Shown: positions 1 through 10,505 of the stretch, one piece after another
Numbering within the stretch: the stretch's first letter is position 1
Layout of the letters: every line of letters begins with the position of its first letter
Source of the DNA: Micromonospora sp. WMMD1155
GTDB lineage: Bacteria; Actinomycetota; Actinomycetes; Mycobacteriales; Micromonosporaceae
Length of the DNA: 64,000 nucleotides
Direction: 5' to 3'
NCBI RefSeq assembly: GCF_029581275.1
Contig: NZ_CP120742.1
Location: forward strand, 2,960,001 to 3,024,000
Program-made: the position numbers and the translations under genes
Notes under the pieces: generated by a model
The model's input: only the letters and a program-made list of their open reading frames with translations
Database searches by the model: none
What the model was told of the DNA's origin: nothing

Positions 1-1303
<1,303 letters not shown>

Positions 1304-1389
1304 ACTAAGCTGCTACGCGTCCACTGTGCAACTCTGAACAAGCGAACACCCGTGAACTGTTTGCCGGGGTTGTTTGATATGTTCATAGA

Positions 1390-1508
1390 GTTACGGCGGT
1401 CATGGCGGAGGGGAAACGCCCGGTTACATTCCGAACCCGGAAGCTAAGCCCTCCAGCGCCGATGGTACTGCACTCGTGAGGGTGTGGGAGAGTAGGACGC
1501 CGCCGGAC
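1390..1508 (+). rRNA. 5S ribosomal RNA
   Basis: A sequence of about 119 nt begins GTTACGGCGGTCATGGCG and ends with a complementary CGCCGCC segment. It contains the conserved CCGAACCCGGAAG loop. It lies about 90 bases after the 23S end, as in a normal rrn operon, and is followed at once by a strong terminator hairpin. Confidence 0.97.
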
Positions 1509-1515
1509 AATCTTC

Positions 1516-1552
1516 CAGAACGGGCCACCCCTTCGCGGGGTGGCCCGTTCTG
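1516..1552 (+). terminator. rRNA operon terminator
   Basis: A perfect 16-bp stem (1516-1531 with 1537-1552) encloses a five-base loop containing TTCG. It sits 8 bases after the 5S rRNA. No long T-tract follows, which is usual for high-GC actinomycetes. Confidence 0.9.
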
Positions 1553-2049
1553 CATATCCGGCATTCGTTCCCGCATACGTCATCGCAGCGGGCCGATAAT
1601 CGGGGCTGTCCCAACCGGGGCCGTCCCACCGGCCGTTCCGCTACACCGTCCTCCCGGGTTACTCCACCGGGACGATCTGTTAGATCGTTTTCATCGGTCC
1701 GTCTCATCGCGCCGTCCTCTCGGGCTACTCCACGGGGCCGTCCCGCCGGCCGTTTCACGGCCGGATGCTGCTGGGGCTGCGCTCAGCCGGCCCCGCAACC
1801 GCTACACCAGCCCATTTCTCCGCCGAGGGCTGCACCAGTGTCGGCTCCCGCAGCCGCTGCAACCGATCCACCGCGAGGTGATCCACTCCAGATCGCCGAT
1901 GTGGGCGCATCCCCAACATCGAATACCGCCACATCGGCGACCTGAAGCCGCCGGGACCGCCAGAGCCGCTGCAGGACCCGCGCCCGCGGCCCCACCCGAT
2001 CACCACCGCGACGGGGAGCGCCGGCACCGATGGCCACGCCCTCGGACGA

Positions 2050-2104
2050 GATCTTGGACAGTTTCCGTTACGCGAGAACGCGAGAACGGAAACCGTCCAA
2101 GATC
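2050..2104. repeat. Intergenic inverted repeat, 20-bp arms
   Basis: The arms 2050-2069 (starting GATCTTGGACAG) and 2085-2104 are reverse complements with one mismatch. The 15-base loop contains a duplicated CGCGAGAA. It lies in non-coding DNA. It could be a mobile palindromic repeat or a transcription terminator; it has no obvious neighbour gene to terminate. Confidence 0.85.
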
Positions 2105-2250
2105 TACAGCCAGCGGGGCTGAGCCGACTGTCGACATAGCTACGCCCGAGCCCCGCACCGTAGCCGACAACCACGTCAGGGGGCATCCGCTTCGGGCGCC
2201 TCGTCGCGCAGCAGCTCCACCCGGACGCATCATGCCCTCGGGGCTGCCCG

Positions 2251-2338
2251 GGGCATGCGCTCGGGCCGCCCGGGGCATGCGCTCGGGCCGCCCGGGGCAT
2301 GCGCTCGGGCCGCCCGGGGCATGCGCTCGGGCCGCCCG
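2251..2338. repeat. Tandem repeat, four perfect 22-bp copies
   Basis: The copies occupy 2251-2272, 2273-2294, 2295-2316 and 2317-2338. Each begins GGGCATGCGCTCGGG and they are identical to each other. A degenerate fifth copy can be seen at about 2227-2250. There are no spacers between copies, so this is not a CRISPR array. Variable-number tandem repeats of this size often differ between strains. Confidence 0.9.
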
Positions 2339-2454
2339 GTGGTGCCGCCCCGTGGTGCCTGGTGGCTCACGATCGACTCGGTTTCGGTGATGTCGGTGTA
2401 TCCCGCACGGGTGGATGCCCCGGTTTCAGCGAACCCGAGTCGATCAGGCGTTCG

Positions 2455-4272
2455 TCAGGGCTTCGGACCGCAGACGTAGCGGGGCTCTGCGTCGTAGCGC
2501 CAGGTGAACTTCTCCCGCTTGACCACTGCCCCACCCTTCTTGATGACCCGGAAGGCGTCCTGGGTGAAACCGTTGATCCCGTTGGTCGCGATGCACGACG
2601 GACCGGGCTCCAGGTGGATCAGCTTCGGTGTGGTGATGTTGCGGCGGGGACCGTACTCCGTCTTCACGCTGTCGTAGATCTTGGTGCTCCAGATCGACAC
2701 GGTGATCGAGTTGGAGGTGTACGACGTGTCGATGAGGACGCCGTACTCGGTGTTGTTGCGGAACTTGAAGTCCAGGTCCGGCCAGAAGATCGTGGACTCG
2801 ATGACCGCCGGGTACCGGTCGAACCAGTACGAGTGCGGCTTGTGCTCGACGTCCTCCAACCCGGCGTAGTAGGTCGCGTTGAACAGCGTGGTGGTGAACT
2901 GTGAGGTGCCACCGCCGACGCCCGGCACCAGTTTGCCGTTGAGGATGACCGGGGCGTCACGGTAGCCCTGTGCGTAGCCGCGTTCGCCGGTGTGGCCGTT
3001 CAGGGAGAACGTCTTTCCGGGCAGGACGACGGTGCCGTCGACGTCCTTGGCGATGGTGGTGATGTTCTGGCTGCGCGCGGAGGCCAGGCCGCCGGTGAAG
3101 CGGGTGGTGAAGGTGGACACCTTCTCCTTGATGCCCAGGCCGGACAGTTTCTCCGCCGTCAGTTCGGGTTGCGTCGGCTTCAGCTCGCCGGACACCTCGC
3201 GGCCGTCCGACTTGGGTAGGACGGCCAGCAGGTCCTGACCCAGGGTCGCCGCGTCCAGTTGCTGGCCGGGTCGCCCGTCGACGACGGTGGGGCGGCCACC
3301 GGTGATGGTCATGGTGGCGTCCTTCGCCGGCACCTCGATGGTGTCGAGGTCGTCGCCGAGTGCTGCCCGCAGCCGCTTGACGTCCACCGATGGGGTCAGC
3401 TTGCCGGTCTTGTCGGCGGTGAACCGCAGGCTCTTCGCGATGGCGGCGGGCGGGACCTTGACCGAACCCTTGGTCGTGCGGAGGGTGACGGGCGCGGCGA
3501 CCGCCGGCTTCGCCAGCTCGTTGACGAGCCGGTCCAGTTCCTCCGGGGTGGTCGTCGGGTGGGTCTCCACCAGCGGCACCGTGATCGGTGTGCCGGCCAG
3601 CCAACCGGCGCGGACCACCTCGGCGGACCGCTCCGCGTTCAGGGCCAGCCCGGGCTTGGGCTGCACCACCTTCGGCTTGGTGCCCTGATAGGTGATCGCC
3701 GGCATGGTCATGCCCTGGGCCTGGTCGCCGAGGACCTTACGGAGGGCGTCGTCCAACCGGGCCACGTCGACGGTGACCACCGGGTCGACGGTGCGGGAGC
3801 CGACCAGTCGGCTGACCGGGTGCGCGTCGGCGGCAGCCGCCGCGGCGACGGTCGCCGGCACGTCGACCTCCAGCCCGACGTCGGCCGGGTTGATCTCGGC
3901 GGTACGCCCGTCGACGCTGACGGTCAACGGCTTGGCGTGGTCCGCCGCCCGCCGGGCCAGCTCGGCCCGCAACTCGCGGTCGGCGTCCGCGCGGCTCCGG
4001 CCGCCCAGTTCGGCGCCGAGCACGCTGGTGCCGCGCGGAACATCTCCGGCGTACGCCCAGGCGCCCGCACCTGCCACCGCGGCGACCACACCACCGGTGA
4101 CACCGGCGGCGAGCAACATCCGCATCCGGCGCGGGCGGCGCGGCCCGGCCTCCGGCTCCCCGGGGCCGGGCACCGGCGCGTCGGTCGACCCGTCGTCGGG
4201 CCAGCTGACCGCGGTGACCTGCACGGTGGGCCGGTCGTCGGCGGGTGGAGTCTTGTCGCCGTACAGCGTCAC
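2455..4272 (-). CDS. VanW family envelope protein
   Basis: The product is a 605-residue membrane-anchored protein of the VanW/YoaR family; the biochemical role of this family is not settled, although vanW is found in some vancomycin-resistance clusters. A basic stretch and one membrane segment lie at about residues 47-75. The middle holds repeated YoaR-like (PG_binding_4) modules, and the VanW domain is at about 375-525 with the motif GVGGGTSQFTTTLFNA. The GTG at 4272 is chosen because GAGG lies five bases upstream; an in-frame GTG at 4323 would add 17 residues and has a poorer ribosome site. It is divergent from the NudC-like gene. It probably acts on the outer face of the membrane at the peptidoglycan, which is inference. 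Confidence 0.9.
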   Translation of the reverse strand: MTLYGDKTPPADDRPTVQVTAVSWPDDGSTDAPVPGPGEPEAGPRRPRRMRMLLAAGVTGGVVAAVAGAGAWAYAGDVPRGTSVLGAELGGRSRADADRELRAELARRAADHAKPLTVSVDGRTAEINPADVGLEVDVPATVAAAAAADAHPVSRLVGSRTVDPVVTVDVARLDDALRKVLGDQAQGMTMPAITYQGTKPKVVQPKPGLALNAERSAEVVRAGWLAGTPITVPLVETHPTTTPEELDRLVNELAKPAVAAPVTLRTTKGSVKVPPAAIAKSLRFTADKTGKLTPSVDVKRLRAALGDDLDTIEVPAKDATMTITGGRPTVVDGRPGQQLDAATLGQDLLAVLPKSDGREVSGELKPTQPELTAEKLSGLGIKEKVSTFTTRFTGGLASARSQNITTIAKDVDGTVVLPGKTFSLNGHTGERGYAQGYRDAPVILNGKLVPGVGGGTSQFTTTLFNATYYAGLEDVEHKPHSYWFDRYPAVIESTIFWPDLDFKFRNNTEYGVLIDTSYTSNSITVSIWSTKIYDSVKTEYGPRRNITTPKLIHLEPGPSCIATNGINGFTQDAFRVIKKGGAVVKREKFTWRYDAEPRYVCGPKP

Positions 4273-4454
4273 TGGAACCTCGATCGCCAGGGTGCCGCGG
4301 GAGTTTCCCACTCCCGGAGCCACCTACGGTAACGAATGCCCGGCGGTCCTTCGCGGCTACGCCCGCCAGGCCCAGGTACGGCGTGTCTCCCGGCGTGTCG
4401 CACGAGCCCGGGGTCGCTGCCGGCGGGGGACCGCGGACGTGGCACGGTGGCCTC

Positions 4455-5375
4455 GTGGACACGGCGGAGCGGGCTTTGGCGTACGGCGGTGGTCGGCTGG
4501 ACCGGGCGGGTCCGCTGCGCACCGATCCGAGCCGGATGAACGCGCTGCTCGCCGAGCCGACGACAGTGGTGCTGGCGATGTGGCGGGACCGCTGTCTCGT
4601 CGACGGGGACGGCCCGGTGCGGCTCACCGCGGATCGCGCGTCGCTGGTCCGGTCCGCCGCCGGTGAGACGGTGTTCCTGGGGCTGGACGGGGACGTGGCC
4701 GTGTTCGCCGTGGATCTGTCCGCACTCCCCGAGCGGTCCGCCGTCGAGATGGCCGGTGCGGTACGTGCCGTCGACGTACGGGCGCTGGTCGGGCGGCTCG
4801 ATCCGGGTGAGGCGGCCGCCCAGGCGTACGCCAGGGGGTTGTTGCACTGGCACCGGCAGCAGCGGTTCTGCGGGACGTGCGGTGCGCCGGCCGTCGCCGG
4901 GGGCGGCGGGCACCTGCGGACCTGCACCGGCGGGGATTGCGGGCGGCTGCTGTTTCCCCGGATCGAACCGGCGATCATCGTGTTGGTCGAGGCGCCGGGT
5001 TCGCCGGGGCGGTGTTTGTTGGCCCGGCACGCGGGCGCTGCCGAGGACGCGTTCTCGACGCTGGCCGGCTTCGTCGAGGTCGGCGAGAGCCTGGAGGACG
5101 CGGTCCGCCGGGAGATGGCCGAGGAGGCGGGCGTGAGCGTCACCGACGTGACCTACCAGGGGTCGCAGGCGTGGCCGTTCCCGGCCGGTCTGATGGTGGG
5201 GTTCCGGGCGACCGCGACGTCCGACGAGGTACGCGTGGACGGCGAGGAGTTGCTGGAGGCGCGTTGGTTCACCCGGGTGGAGCTGCGGGAGCGGGTGGCC
5301 GGCGGCCGTTCGCTCGGTCGGCTGGACGCGATCGACCACCGCCTGCTGGAGGACTGGTTGGCAGGGGATTCCTGA
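4455..5375 (+). CDS. nudC: NAD(+) diphosphatase, NudC-type Nudix hydrolase
   Basis: The predicted enzyme hydrolyses NADH or NAD to NMN(H) and AMP; in some bacteria NudC also removes NAD caps from RNA. The 306-residue product has an N-terminal NUDIX-like region, a zinc ribbon at about residues 138-165 (CGTCG followed by a CTGGDC pair), a complete Nudix box at about 206-228 (GFVEVGE...REMAEEAGV) and, just after it, SQAWPFP, a variant of the family signature SQPWPFP. The GTG at 4455 fits the family N-terminus; the same frame is open upstream to 4245 but overlaps the divergent VanW gene. Confidence 0.93.
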   Translation: MDTAERALAYGGGRLDRAGPLRTDPSRMNALLAEPTTVVLAMWRDRCLVDGDGPVRLTADRASLVRSAAGETVFLGLDGDVAVFAVDLSALPERSAVEMAGAVRAVDVRALVGRLDPGEAAAQAYARGLLHWHRQQRFCGTCGAPAVAGGGGHLRTCTGGDCGRLLFPRIEPAIIVLVEAPGSPGRCLLARHAGAAEDAFSTLAGFVEVGESLEDAVRREMAEEAGVSVTDVTYQGSQAWPFPAGLMVGFRATATSDEVRVDGEELLEARWFTRVELRERVAGGRSLGRLDAIDHRLLEDWLAGDS

Positions 5376-5448
5376 CCGATCGGGTTGGTTCTACTCGGTA
5401 GTAAGTACACCTTTTCAGGTGTGTCGCTGACCCGTACCCTTTGCGCTC

Positions 5449-6216
5449 ATGTCGTCTTCGACCGGTCTGGTGACCGCAGTGAGTTCGCGTGTGGCGTCGC
5501 TCCTACCTGACCAGGTCGTGGCGGGAGCGATCCGGGCTGTCTATCCCCGGGTGGAGCCGGAACTCGCGTGCCTCGCGGAGTTCATGCCTGCCGGTGGCAC
5601 CGCCCTCGACGTGGGCGCCTGGTACGGGCCGTGGACCCAGCGGATGCGCAAGCGGGCCGACCAGGTCGTCGCCATCGAGCCGAACGAGACACTCGCGCGC
5701 AGCATTTCGGGTGCGTTCCCCGACGTGCGGGTCGTTCGTGCGGTGGCGTCGGACCACGAGGGCAGCGCGGAGCTGTTCCTGCCGAAGGACGGTCCGGCTG
5801 TCGGCACGTCGTCCCTCGAACTGGCTGACGGCAGCTCGACGTCGGTCACCGTCCCACGGATCACGATCGACGGTCTCGGCCTTCACGACGTGCGGTTCAT
5901 GAAGATCGATGTGGAGGGTCACGAGCTGTCGGCGCTGCGCGGTGCGGCCGGGACCATCGACCGGGACGGACCGGTGCTGTTGATCGAGGTCGAGGAGAGG
6001 ATCCAGCCGATCGCCCCGATCTTCGATCTCCTGAGCGAGTGGGGCTACCGGGGCTACGTGCTGCCGGAGCGCGAATGGGTGCCGCTCGCCGACTTCGACA
6101 TCCGGGCCAACCAGCGGGGCGCGATTGCGCGGGTCACCCAGAGCCTGGCCCGACGTGTCGTGCTGCCACGGCCGCGCTACGTCAACTCGGTGTTGTTCAA
6201 GCGCGAAGGCAGGTGA
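5449..6216 (+). CDS. FkbM family methyltransferase
   Basis: This is a 255-residue SAM-dependent methyltransferase of the FkbM family, whose members usually methylate sugar hydroxyls in glycans or natural products. The SAM-binding motif ALDVGAWYGPW is near residues 50-60, the acidic strand VVAIEPNE follows near 75-85, and the family motif MKIDVEGHELSALRG is at about 151-165. It starts with ATG and ends 10 bases from the convergent flippase gene. The neighbours suggest a role in envelope glycan modification, but the substrate cannot be read from the sequence. Confidence 0.85.
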   Translation: MSSSTGLVTAVSSRVASLLPDQVVAGAIRAVYPRVEPELACLAEFMPAGGTALDVGAWYGPWTQRMRKRADQVVAIEPNETLARSISGAFPDVRVVRAVASDHEGSAELFLPKDGPAVGTSSLELADGSSTSVTVPRITIDGLGLHDVRFMKIDVEGHELSALRGAAGTIDRDGPVLLIEVEERIQPIAPIFDLLSEWGYRGYVLPEREWVPLADFDIRANQRGAIARVTQSLARRVVLPRPRYVNSVLFKREGR

Positions 6217-6226
6217 CCCCGGGCGG

Positions 6227-7474
6227 TCAACCGACAGTCTGGTGTTCGACGGGGCTCGTCGACGAGGGCCGGTGCGGCACGTCCCGCCGTGCCGGCGTGC
6301 AGACCATCACCAGCGCGGTCACCGCGGCGACGGCGAGTGCGCACCACATGATCCCCTGGAGCGTCCGCGGTGCGACGAACATCGTCAGGACGGCCAGCAC
6401 ACCGGCGGCCACCCAGAGTGGGGCGGAGGGCCACCGCGCACCAGCCGCGATCTTGGCGTTGACCACCGCGAAGACCAGCGCATAGAGCGCTCCGGTGGCG
6501 GCGAAGAACGGGGCGTACTCGCCCAGTTGCGCGTAGTCCTCACCGCCGGCCAGGCGGAACGCGAAGCCGCCGGCCAGGGCCGAGGCGACGACCAGGACGG
6601 CGCCACAGGCGCCGATGACGGCGAGCATGGTGGTGCGGAGGCGGCGGTCACCGACGGCGAGGCGGGGCAGGGCCAGCACCGTGATCACCTGAGGTGCCCA
6701 GAGCGCGCCCTTGGTGAGCACGGTGCCGACGGAGTACGCCCCGGAGTCCGCAGGCGACAGCAGTTGGCGGGCGAAGATCAGGTCGGCGTACGACACCACG
6801 AGCATTGCCAGCGCGGCGGTGCCGGCGCTGAGCACCCGCCGGACTCGCAGGGCGGTCCCGGCGCTCACCGTGTCGATCGGGTCCGCCGAGGCGGGGCGGG
6901 CGATCCAGGCCAGGACCGGCAGGACGAGGTACGCGGTCACCAGGCCGGCGAGGAGCGTGTCCACGACGTCGAAACCGAGGGCGAGAGTGGCGATCATGCC
7001 GGCGTACCGGCCGACGGCGAACGCGCTCATGGCCCAGGCGAGGCGCAGGAAGCGCTGCCCGCCCTGTAGCTCACCGAGCCACCGGCCGGCCAGGACGACC
7101 GCGAAGGTCGTGGCGGCCACCAGTGCCACGACCGTCACCGACAGCCGGAGGGCGGTCACCATCAGCGGCGTTGCCACGACGACGGCGCCGGCGGCGACCG
7201 CGGCCGTGACGACTGTGACGCGCACGGTCGGCGCGCCGGGCTGGCGGGCACGATGGACGGCGACCGCCATCTGCAGCCCCACGCCCGCCACAGCGGCGAT
7301 CGCGACGAGAGCCAGCACGGTGGCCAGCACGCTCAGTTCCTCGGCCGCCAGGTGCCGGGCACCGACCATGGGAAGCAGGTAGGCCAGGCCGTTCGTCACC
7401 ATCGCGGCGACCGCCACCGCCGCGCCGGCCGCGCCCAGCCGGCCCGGATCGGACCCGGCCGTCGTCTCTGTCAT
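6227..7474 (-). CDS. Polysaccharide flippase-like membrane protein (MOP superfamily)
   Basis: The 415-residue product is almost entirely hydrophobic, with about 12 predicted membrane helices and an N-terminal pattern (NGLAYLLPMVGARHLAAEE) typical of Wzx-like flippases in the MOP superfamily. These proteins move lipid-linked sugar units across the cytoplasmic membrane. It is divergent from the GT-C-like gene at 7675 across a 200-base promoter region. Assignment to Wzx rather than another MOP branch is by length, topology and the surrounding glycosyltransferases. Confidence 0.78.
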   Translation of the reverse strand: MTETTAGSDPGRLGAAGAAVAVAAMVTNGLAYLLPMVGARHLAAEELSVLATVLALVAIAAVAGVGLQMAVAVHRARQPGAPTVRVTVVTAAVAAGAVVVATPLMVTALRLSVTVVALVAATTFAVVLAGRWLGELQGGQRFLRLAWAMSAFAVGRYAGMIATLALGFDVVDTLLAGLVTAYLVLPVLAWIARPASADPIDTVSAGTALRVRRVLSAGTAALAMLVVSYADLIFARQLLSPADSGAYSVGTVLTKGALWAPQVITVLALPRLAVGDRRLRTTMLAVIGACGAVLVVASALAGGFAFRLAGGEDYAQLGEYAPFFAATGALYALVFAVVNAKIAAGARWPSAPLWVAAGVLAVLTMFVAPRTLQGIMWCALAVAAVTALVMVCTPARRDVPHRPSSTSPVEHQTVG

Positions 7475-7674
7475 CGCGCCTCATGTCGGTTCGCCGAGGG
7501 GATCGGCTGTGCCCTGAGCCTCGCGACCTCGACGCGGTCAGCGCGTCGACGTCGTCAGGCAAGGTACCGCCCGTTCTCGCCTGTGCCTAGGGCATGTGTC
7601 AGCGAGGACTGCTCGGCCAACAGCGGGACCCGCCCTCCCGAGACAGGCCCTAGAGTGCTGTCCGGAGCCCCGGA

Positions 7675-9510
7675 GTGCGACGTCGGGAGCGCTTCCCGTC
7701 CAGGTCTGTGGGGGTCCGTGTGCGCCTTCCGATACCGGAGTTCGGCACGCCGCTGCGCCGGGCTGTCGTCGTACTCCGTAGCTGGTGGCCGGAGATCGTG
7801 CTCGGTCTCGGCGTGGTCCTCGCGATCCTCGGCCCGGTGCTCCGCCGGGGTTACCTCCTCCGGTACGACCTGGTGTTCGTGCCGGACCCGCCGTTCGGCG
7901 CGACGGTCTGGGGCAGCGGCTCGGAGCTGCCGCGTGCGGTGCCCAGCGAACTGCTCGCGGTGGGCCTGTCCCGGTTGCTCACCGCCGACCTGGCGGAGAA
8001 GGCGCTGCTGGCCGGCTGTCTCGCGCTGGCCGCGGTGGGTGCCGCCCGGTTGGCTCCCGTCGGTCACCCATTGGCGCGGGTCGCGGCCGGGCTCGGGTAC
8101 GTCTGGAACCCCTGGGTGTACGGGAGGCTGCACCTCGGGCAGTGGGCGGTGACCGCCGGGTACGCCGCGTTGCCCTGGGCGTACGCCTGGGTGCTGGGGG
8201 TGCTGCGACGGTGGTCGGACGGCACCGACCCGGCGGACGGTGCGGGCCCGCGCCGGCGCTCGGCGGTGGCCGGTGGCCTGGCGGTGGTGTTGGGCGGTCC
8301 CGCGATGGTGTTGGCGGCGGTGCTGACCTGCGCGCCGGCGTTGGCCCTGGCCCGCCAGTGGCGGGCGGTCGTCGGGGGCGCCGCGACGCTGGCCGGCCTC
8401 ACCGCCCCATGGCTGCTGGCGCTTGGCGAGCGCGGAGGCGGGATCGATCTCGACGAGAGGGGGGTCGCCGCGTTCGCTGCCCGTGCGGACACGCCACTCG
8501 GCGTGCTCGGAAGTGTCGTCACGCTCGGCGGTGTCTGGAGCCGGCACGCCGTGCCGGCCGGCCGTGACCAGTGGCCGGTCGCCCTGCTCGCATTGGTGCT
8601 CGCCGGGGCTGCGGTGTGGGGGTTCGCGTTGACGCTTCGTCGGTGGCCGTCGGCGGCCTGGTGGGGCCTGCTCGTCGGTGCCGTGCTGGGCACCGTGATC
8701 GCCGCCGTTCCGGCCCTGCCGGCGGGCACGGCGTGGATGACGGCGCTGGTCGAGCATGTTCCGCTGGCCGGGGCTGTCCGGGATGGCACCCGCCTGCTCG
8801 CGCCGCTCGCGCTGCTCCAGGCGGTGGGTCTCGGGATGCTGGTGGAGTCGCTGCTCAGGACGGGCGCTCGCGCGTTGACCCCGCTGGTGGCGTTCGCCCC
8901 GGTGTTGCTCGTACCCGGTCTGGCCTGGGGTCTCAGCGGTCAACTCGACACGGTGCGGTTTCCCGGCGAGTGGGCGGACGTGCGTGCGGTGGTGAACCAG
9001 GACCCGGTCGACGGAAGCCTGGTCTCGCTGCCCTGGTCGTCGTTTCGTGCCTACCGCTGGGGAGGCAACGTGCCAGTGCTCGACCCGGCGGCACGGGCTT
9101 TTCGCCGGCCGGTGATCGGTGACCAGGACGTGCTGGTCGGCCGGGACCGGATCAGGGGTGAGAGCCGCGAAGCCGATCGGGTGGCGGCGGTGTTGGCGGC
9201 ACCTAATGATCCCGGCCCGGTCCTCCGTCGGCTCGGTGTGCGATACGTACTCATTCAAACTGACCAACCCGGCGCTGTCGGAGTCGAGAACCGTTTCGCG
9301 GACGCCGACCTGGTCCGGCGCGGCCCGACATTGACGTTGATCCGTCTGTCTGGTGACGATTCTTCCCGCTCGACGGGGACTGTCGGCATTGTTCCGGCGC
9401 TGGGGTATTCGGTACTCGGGGTCACCCTGTTGATCACCCTTTCGTACCCCGCAGCACGGCGGCGGTGCATGTTACTGTCCGGTACCTCTCGTCGAAGGGA
9501 TCGTCAATGA
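7675..9510 (+). CDS. Multi-pass membrane protein, GT-C glycosyltransferase-like
   Basis: The product has 611 residues with about a dozen membrane helices and a C-terminal soluble part. The N-terminal region has a luminal loop with FVPDPPFG and a later WNPWVYGRLHLGQW segment, reminiscent of the AftD/YfhO group of polyprenyl-phosphate-sugar-dependent transferases. I do not recognise a specific enzyme. The GTG at 7675 has GGAG nine bases upstream; a GTG near 7718 is an alternative. Its stop codon overlaps the ATG of the DUF2613 gene (ATGA), so the two are probably translationally coupled. It likely works with the AftD-like protein downstream, as inferred from gene order. Confidence 0.75.
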   Translation: MRRRERFPSRSVGVRVRLPIPEFGTPLRRAVVVLRSWWPEIVLGLGVVLAILGPVLRRGYLLRYDLVFVPDPPFGATVWGSGSELPRAVPSELLAVGLSRLLTADLAEKALLAGCLALAAVGAARLAPVGHPLARVAAGLGYVWNPWVYGRLHLGQWAVTAGYAALPWAYAWVLGVLRRWSDGTDPADGAGPRRRSAVAGGLAVVLGGPAMVLAAVLTCAPALALARQWRAVVGGAATLAGLTAPWLLALGERGGGIDLDERGVAAFAARADTPLGVLGSVVTLGGVWSRHAVPAGRDQWPVALLALVLAGAAVWGFALTLRRWPSAAWWGLLVGAVLGTVIAAVPALPAGTAWMTALVEHVPLAGAVRDGTRLLAPLALLQAVGLGMLVESLLRTGARALTPLVAFAPVLLVPGLAWGLSGQLDTVRFPGEWADVRAVVNQDPVDGSLVSLPWSSFRAYRWGGNVPVLDPAARAFRRPVIGDQDVLVGRDRIRGESREADRVAAVLAAPNDPGPVLRRLGVRYVLIQTDQPGAVGVENRFADADLVRRGPTLTLIRLSGDDSSRSTGTVGIVPALGYSVLGVTLLITLSYPAARRRCMLLSGTSRRRDRQ

Positions 9511-9665
9511 AGGCATCCTTCAATCCCCTCCTGACCGCGGTCGTCGCCGCCGCGGTGGGGGCCGTGCTGGGAATTCTGGCCGTCTCAATCGGGTCCACCA
9601 TCACCAACAGCAACACCAGGCCTGCCAACGTGGAGCAGCCCATCATCGTGTACGGCGAGCGCTGA
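9507..9665 (+). CDS. DUF2613 family small membrane protein
   Basis: This 52-residue protein is mostly a single hydrophobic segment (residues 8-31, AVVAAAVGAVLGILAVSIG) followed by a short polar tail ending IIVYGER. Length, topology and position next to an aftD-like gene match the DUF2613 family, of which mycobacterial Rv0236A, beside aftD, is a member. The ATG overlaps the previous stop as ATGA, and GAAGGG lies just upstream. Function is unknown; a small partner of the arabinofuranosyltransferase is plausible but unproven. Confidence 0.85.
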   Translation: MKASFNPLLTAVVAAAVGAVLGILAVSIGSTITNSNTRPANVEQPIIVYGER

Positions 9666-9674
9666 CGGCCCTCC

Positions 9675-10505
9675 ATGGAGGGCCTACCTCCTGACGTGTC
9701 GTCAGATGCGGTCGTACTCGACGTCGTGGTGCCGGCCTTCAACGAGGCGGACCGACTGCCGGACACCCTGCTCCTGCTGCGGGCGGCGCTGGCCGGTCTC
9801 GGTGTGTCCTGCCGGGTGACAGTGGTCGACAACGCCAGCACCGACGCAACCGCCGAGGTGGTGTCGTCCGCGCTGCCCGGCACGGTCCCCGTCCGTCTGT
9901 TGTGGTGCGGCGAGCGAGGAAAGGGGTTCGCGGTGCGGACCGGTGTGCTCGCCAGCGACGCGCGCTACGTCGGCTTCTGTGACGCCGACCTGGCCACCGC
10001 GCCGGACAACCTCGGGCAGGTGCTCGGCCTCCTGACCGACGGCGTCGACGTGGTGGTCGGTTCGCGGGCGCACCCCGAGTCGGTGGTCGAGGAGCGGCAC
10101 AGCCTGCTCCGCCGGTGGGGTGCGGTGGCGTTCCGGGGCGCGGTCCGGCAGGTGGTCCGTGGCGTGGGCGAGACACAGTGCGGGTTCAAGTTCTTCCGCG
10201 GCGACGTCGCACGGCGAGCGTTCGCGCCACTGCGCTGCGGCGGGTTCGCCTTCGACGTGGAGGTGCTGGGGCGCGTCGAGCGTGCCGGTGCCCGGCTGGA
10301 GGAGATCCCGGTCAACTGGGTGGACGTGCCCGGCTCCCGCTTCTCCCCGGTCCGCCACGGCTGGCAGAGCTTCGTGGACGTCGCGAAGATCCGCTGGCGG
10401 CTGCGGCACGCCAATGCCGTCTCCACCACGCCGCTGCCGGTCGTCGCCATCCCGGTGGCCCCCGACGTGACCACTGGTGCCGCCACTGTTGGATTGCGGC
10501 CGTGA
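9675..10505 (+). CDS. Glycosyltransferase family 2, dolichyl-phosphate sugar synthase-like
   Basis: The 276-residue product is a GT-A fold glycosyltransferase. It has VVPAFNEADRLPDTL near residues 18-32, VVDNASTDAT near 52-61 and the metal-binding CDADLATAPDN near 100-110, and it resembles synthases that load a sugar onto polyprenyl phosphate. It lacks clear membrane helices. Polyprenyl-phosphate sugars are the donors used by GT-C enzymes such as its neighbours, so it may supply their substrate. It starts 10 bases after the DUF2613 gene and overlaps the next gene by four bases (GTGA). Confidence 0.88.
   Translation: MEGLPPDVSSDAVVLDVVVPAFNEADRLPDTLLLLRAALAGLGVSCRVTVVDNASTDATAEVVSSALPGTVPVRLLWCGERGKGFAVRTGVLASDARYVGFCDADLATAPDNLGQVLGLLTDGVDVVVGSRAHPESVVEERHSLLRRWGAVAFRGAVRQVVRGVGETQCGFKFFRGDVARRAFAPLRCGGFAFDVEVLGRVERAGARLEEIPVNWVDVPGSRFSPVRHGWQSFVDVAKIRWRLRHANAVSTTPLPVVAIPVAPDVTTGAATVGLRP

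Larger units (their letters stand above)
1553..2454. other. Repeat-rich spacer after the rRNA operon
   Basis: These 900 bases hold no gene I can support. Long open frames exist on both strands (for example 1476-2390 plus and 1755-2300 minus), but they run through the 5S gene and the repeats and encode Arg/Pro/Gly-rich sequence with no recognisable domain. The spacer carries imperfect direct repeats (about 1619-1670 and 1711-1762), an inverted repeat at 1893-1940, a 20-bp inverted repeat at 2050-2104 and four 22-bp tandem repeats at 2251-2338. Confidence 0.7.

Noticed and set aside
2251..2338. Possible CRISPR array
   Set aside because: The 22-bp copies are contiguous with no unique spacers, and no cas genes are present in the window.
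1476..2390. A 304-codon open frame after the 5S rRNA and several opposite frames
   Set aside because: It starts inside the 5S gene, crosses the terminator and the 22-bp repeats, and encodes Arg/Pro-rich sequence without a domain. High GC alone explains the lack of stops.
7555..9267. 570-codon minus-strand frame
   Set aside because: It lies antisense to the membrane protein at 7675-9510, which has a convincing hydrophobic pattern. The minus product is rich in Arg, Gln, His and Pro as expected of a shadow frame.
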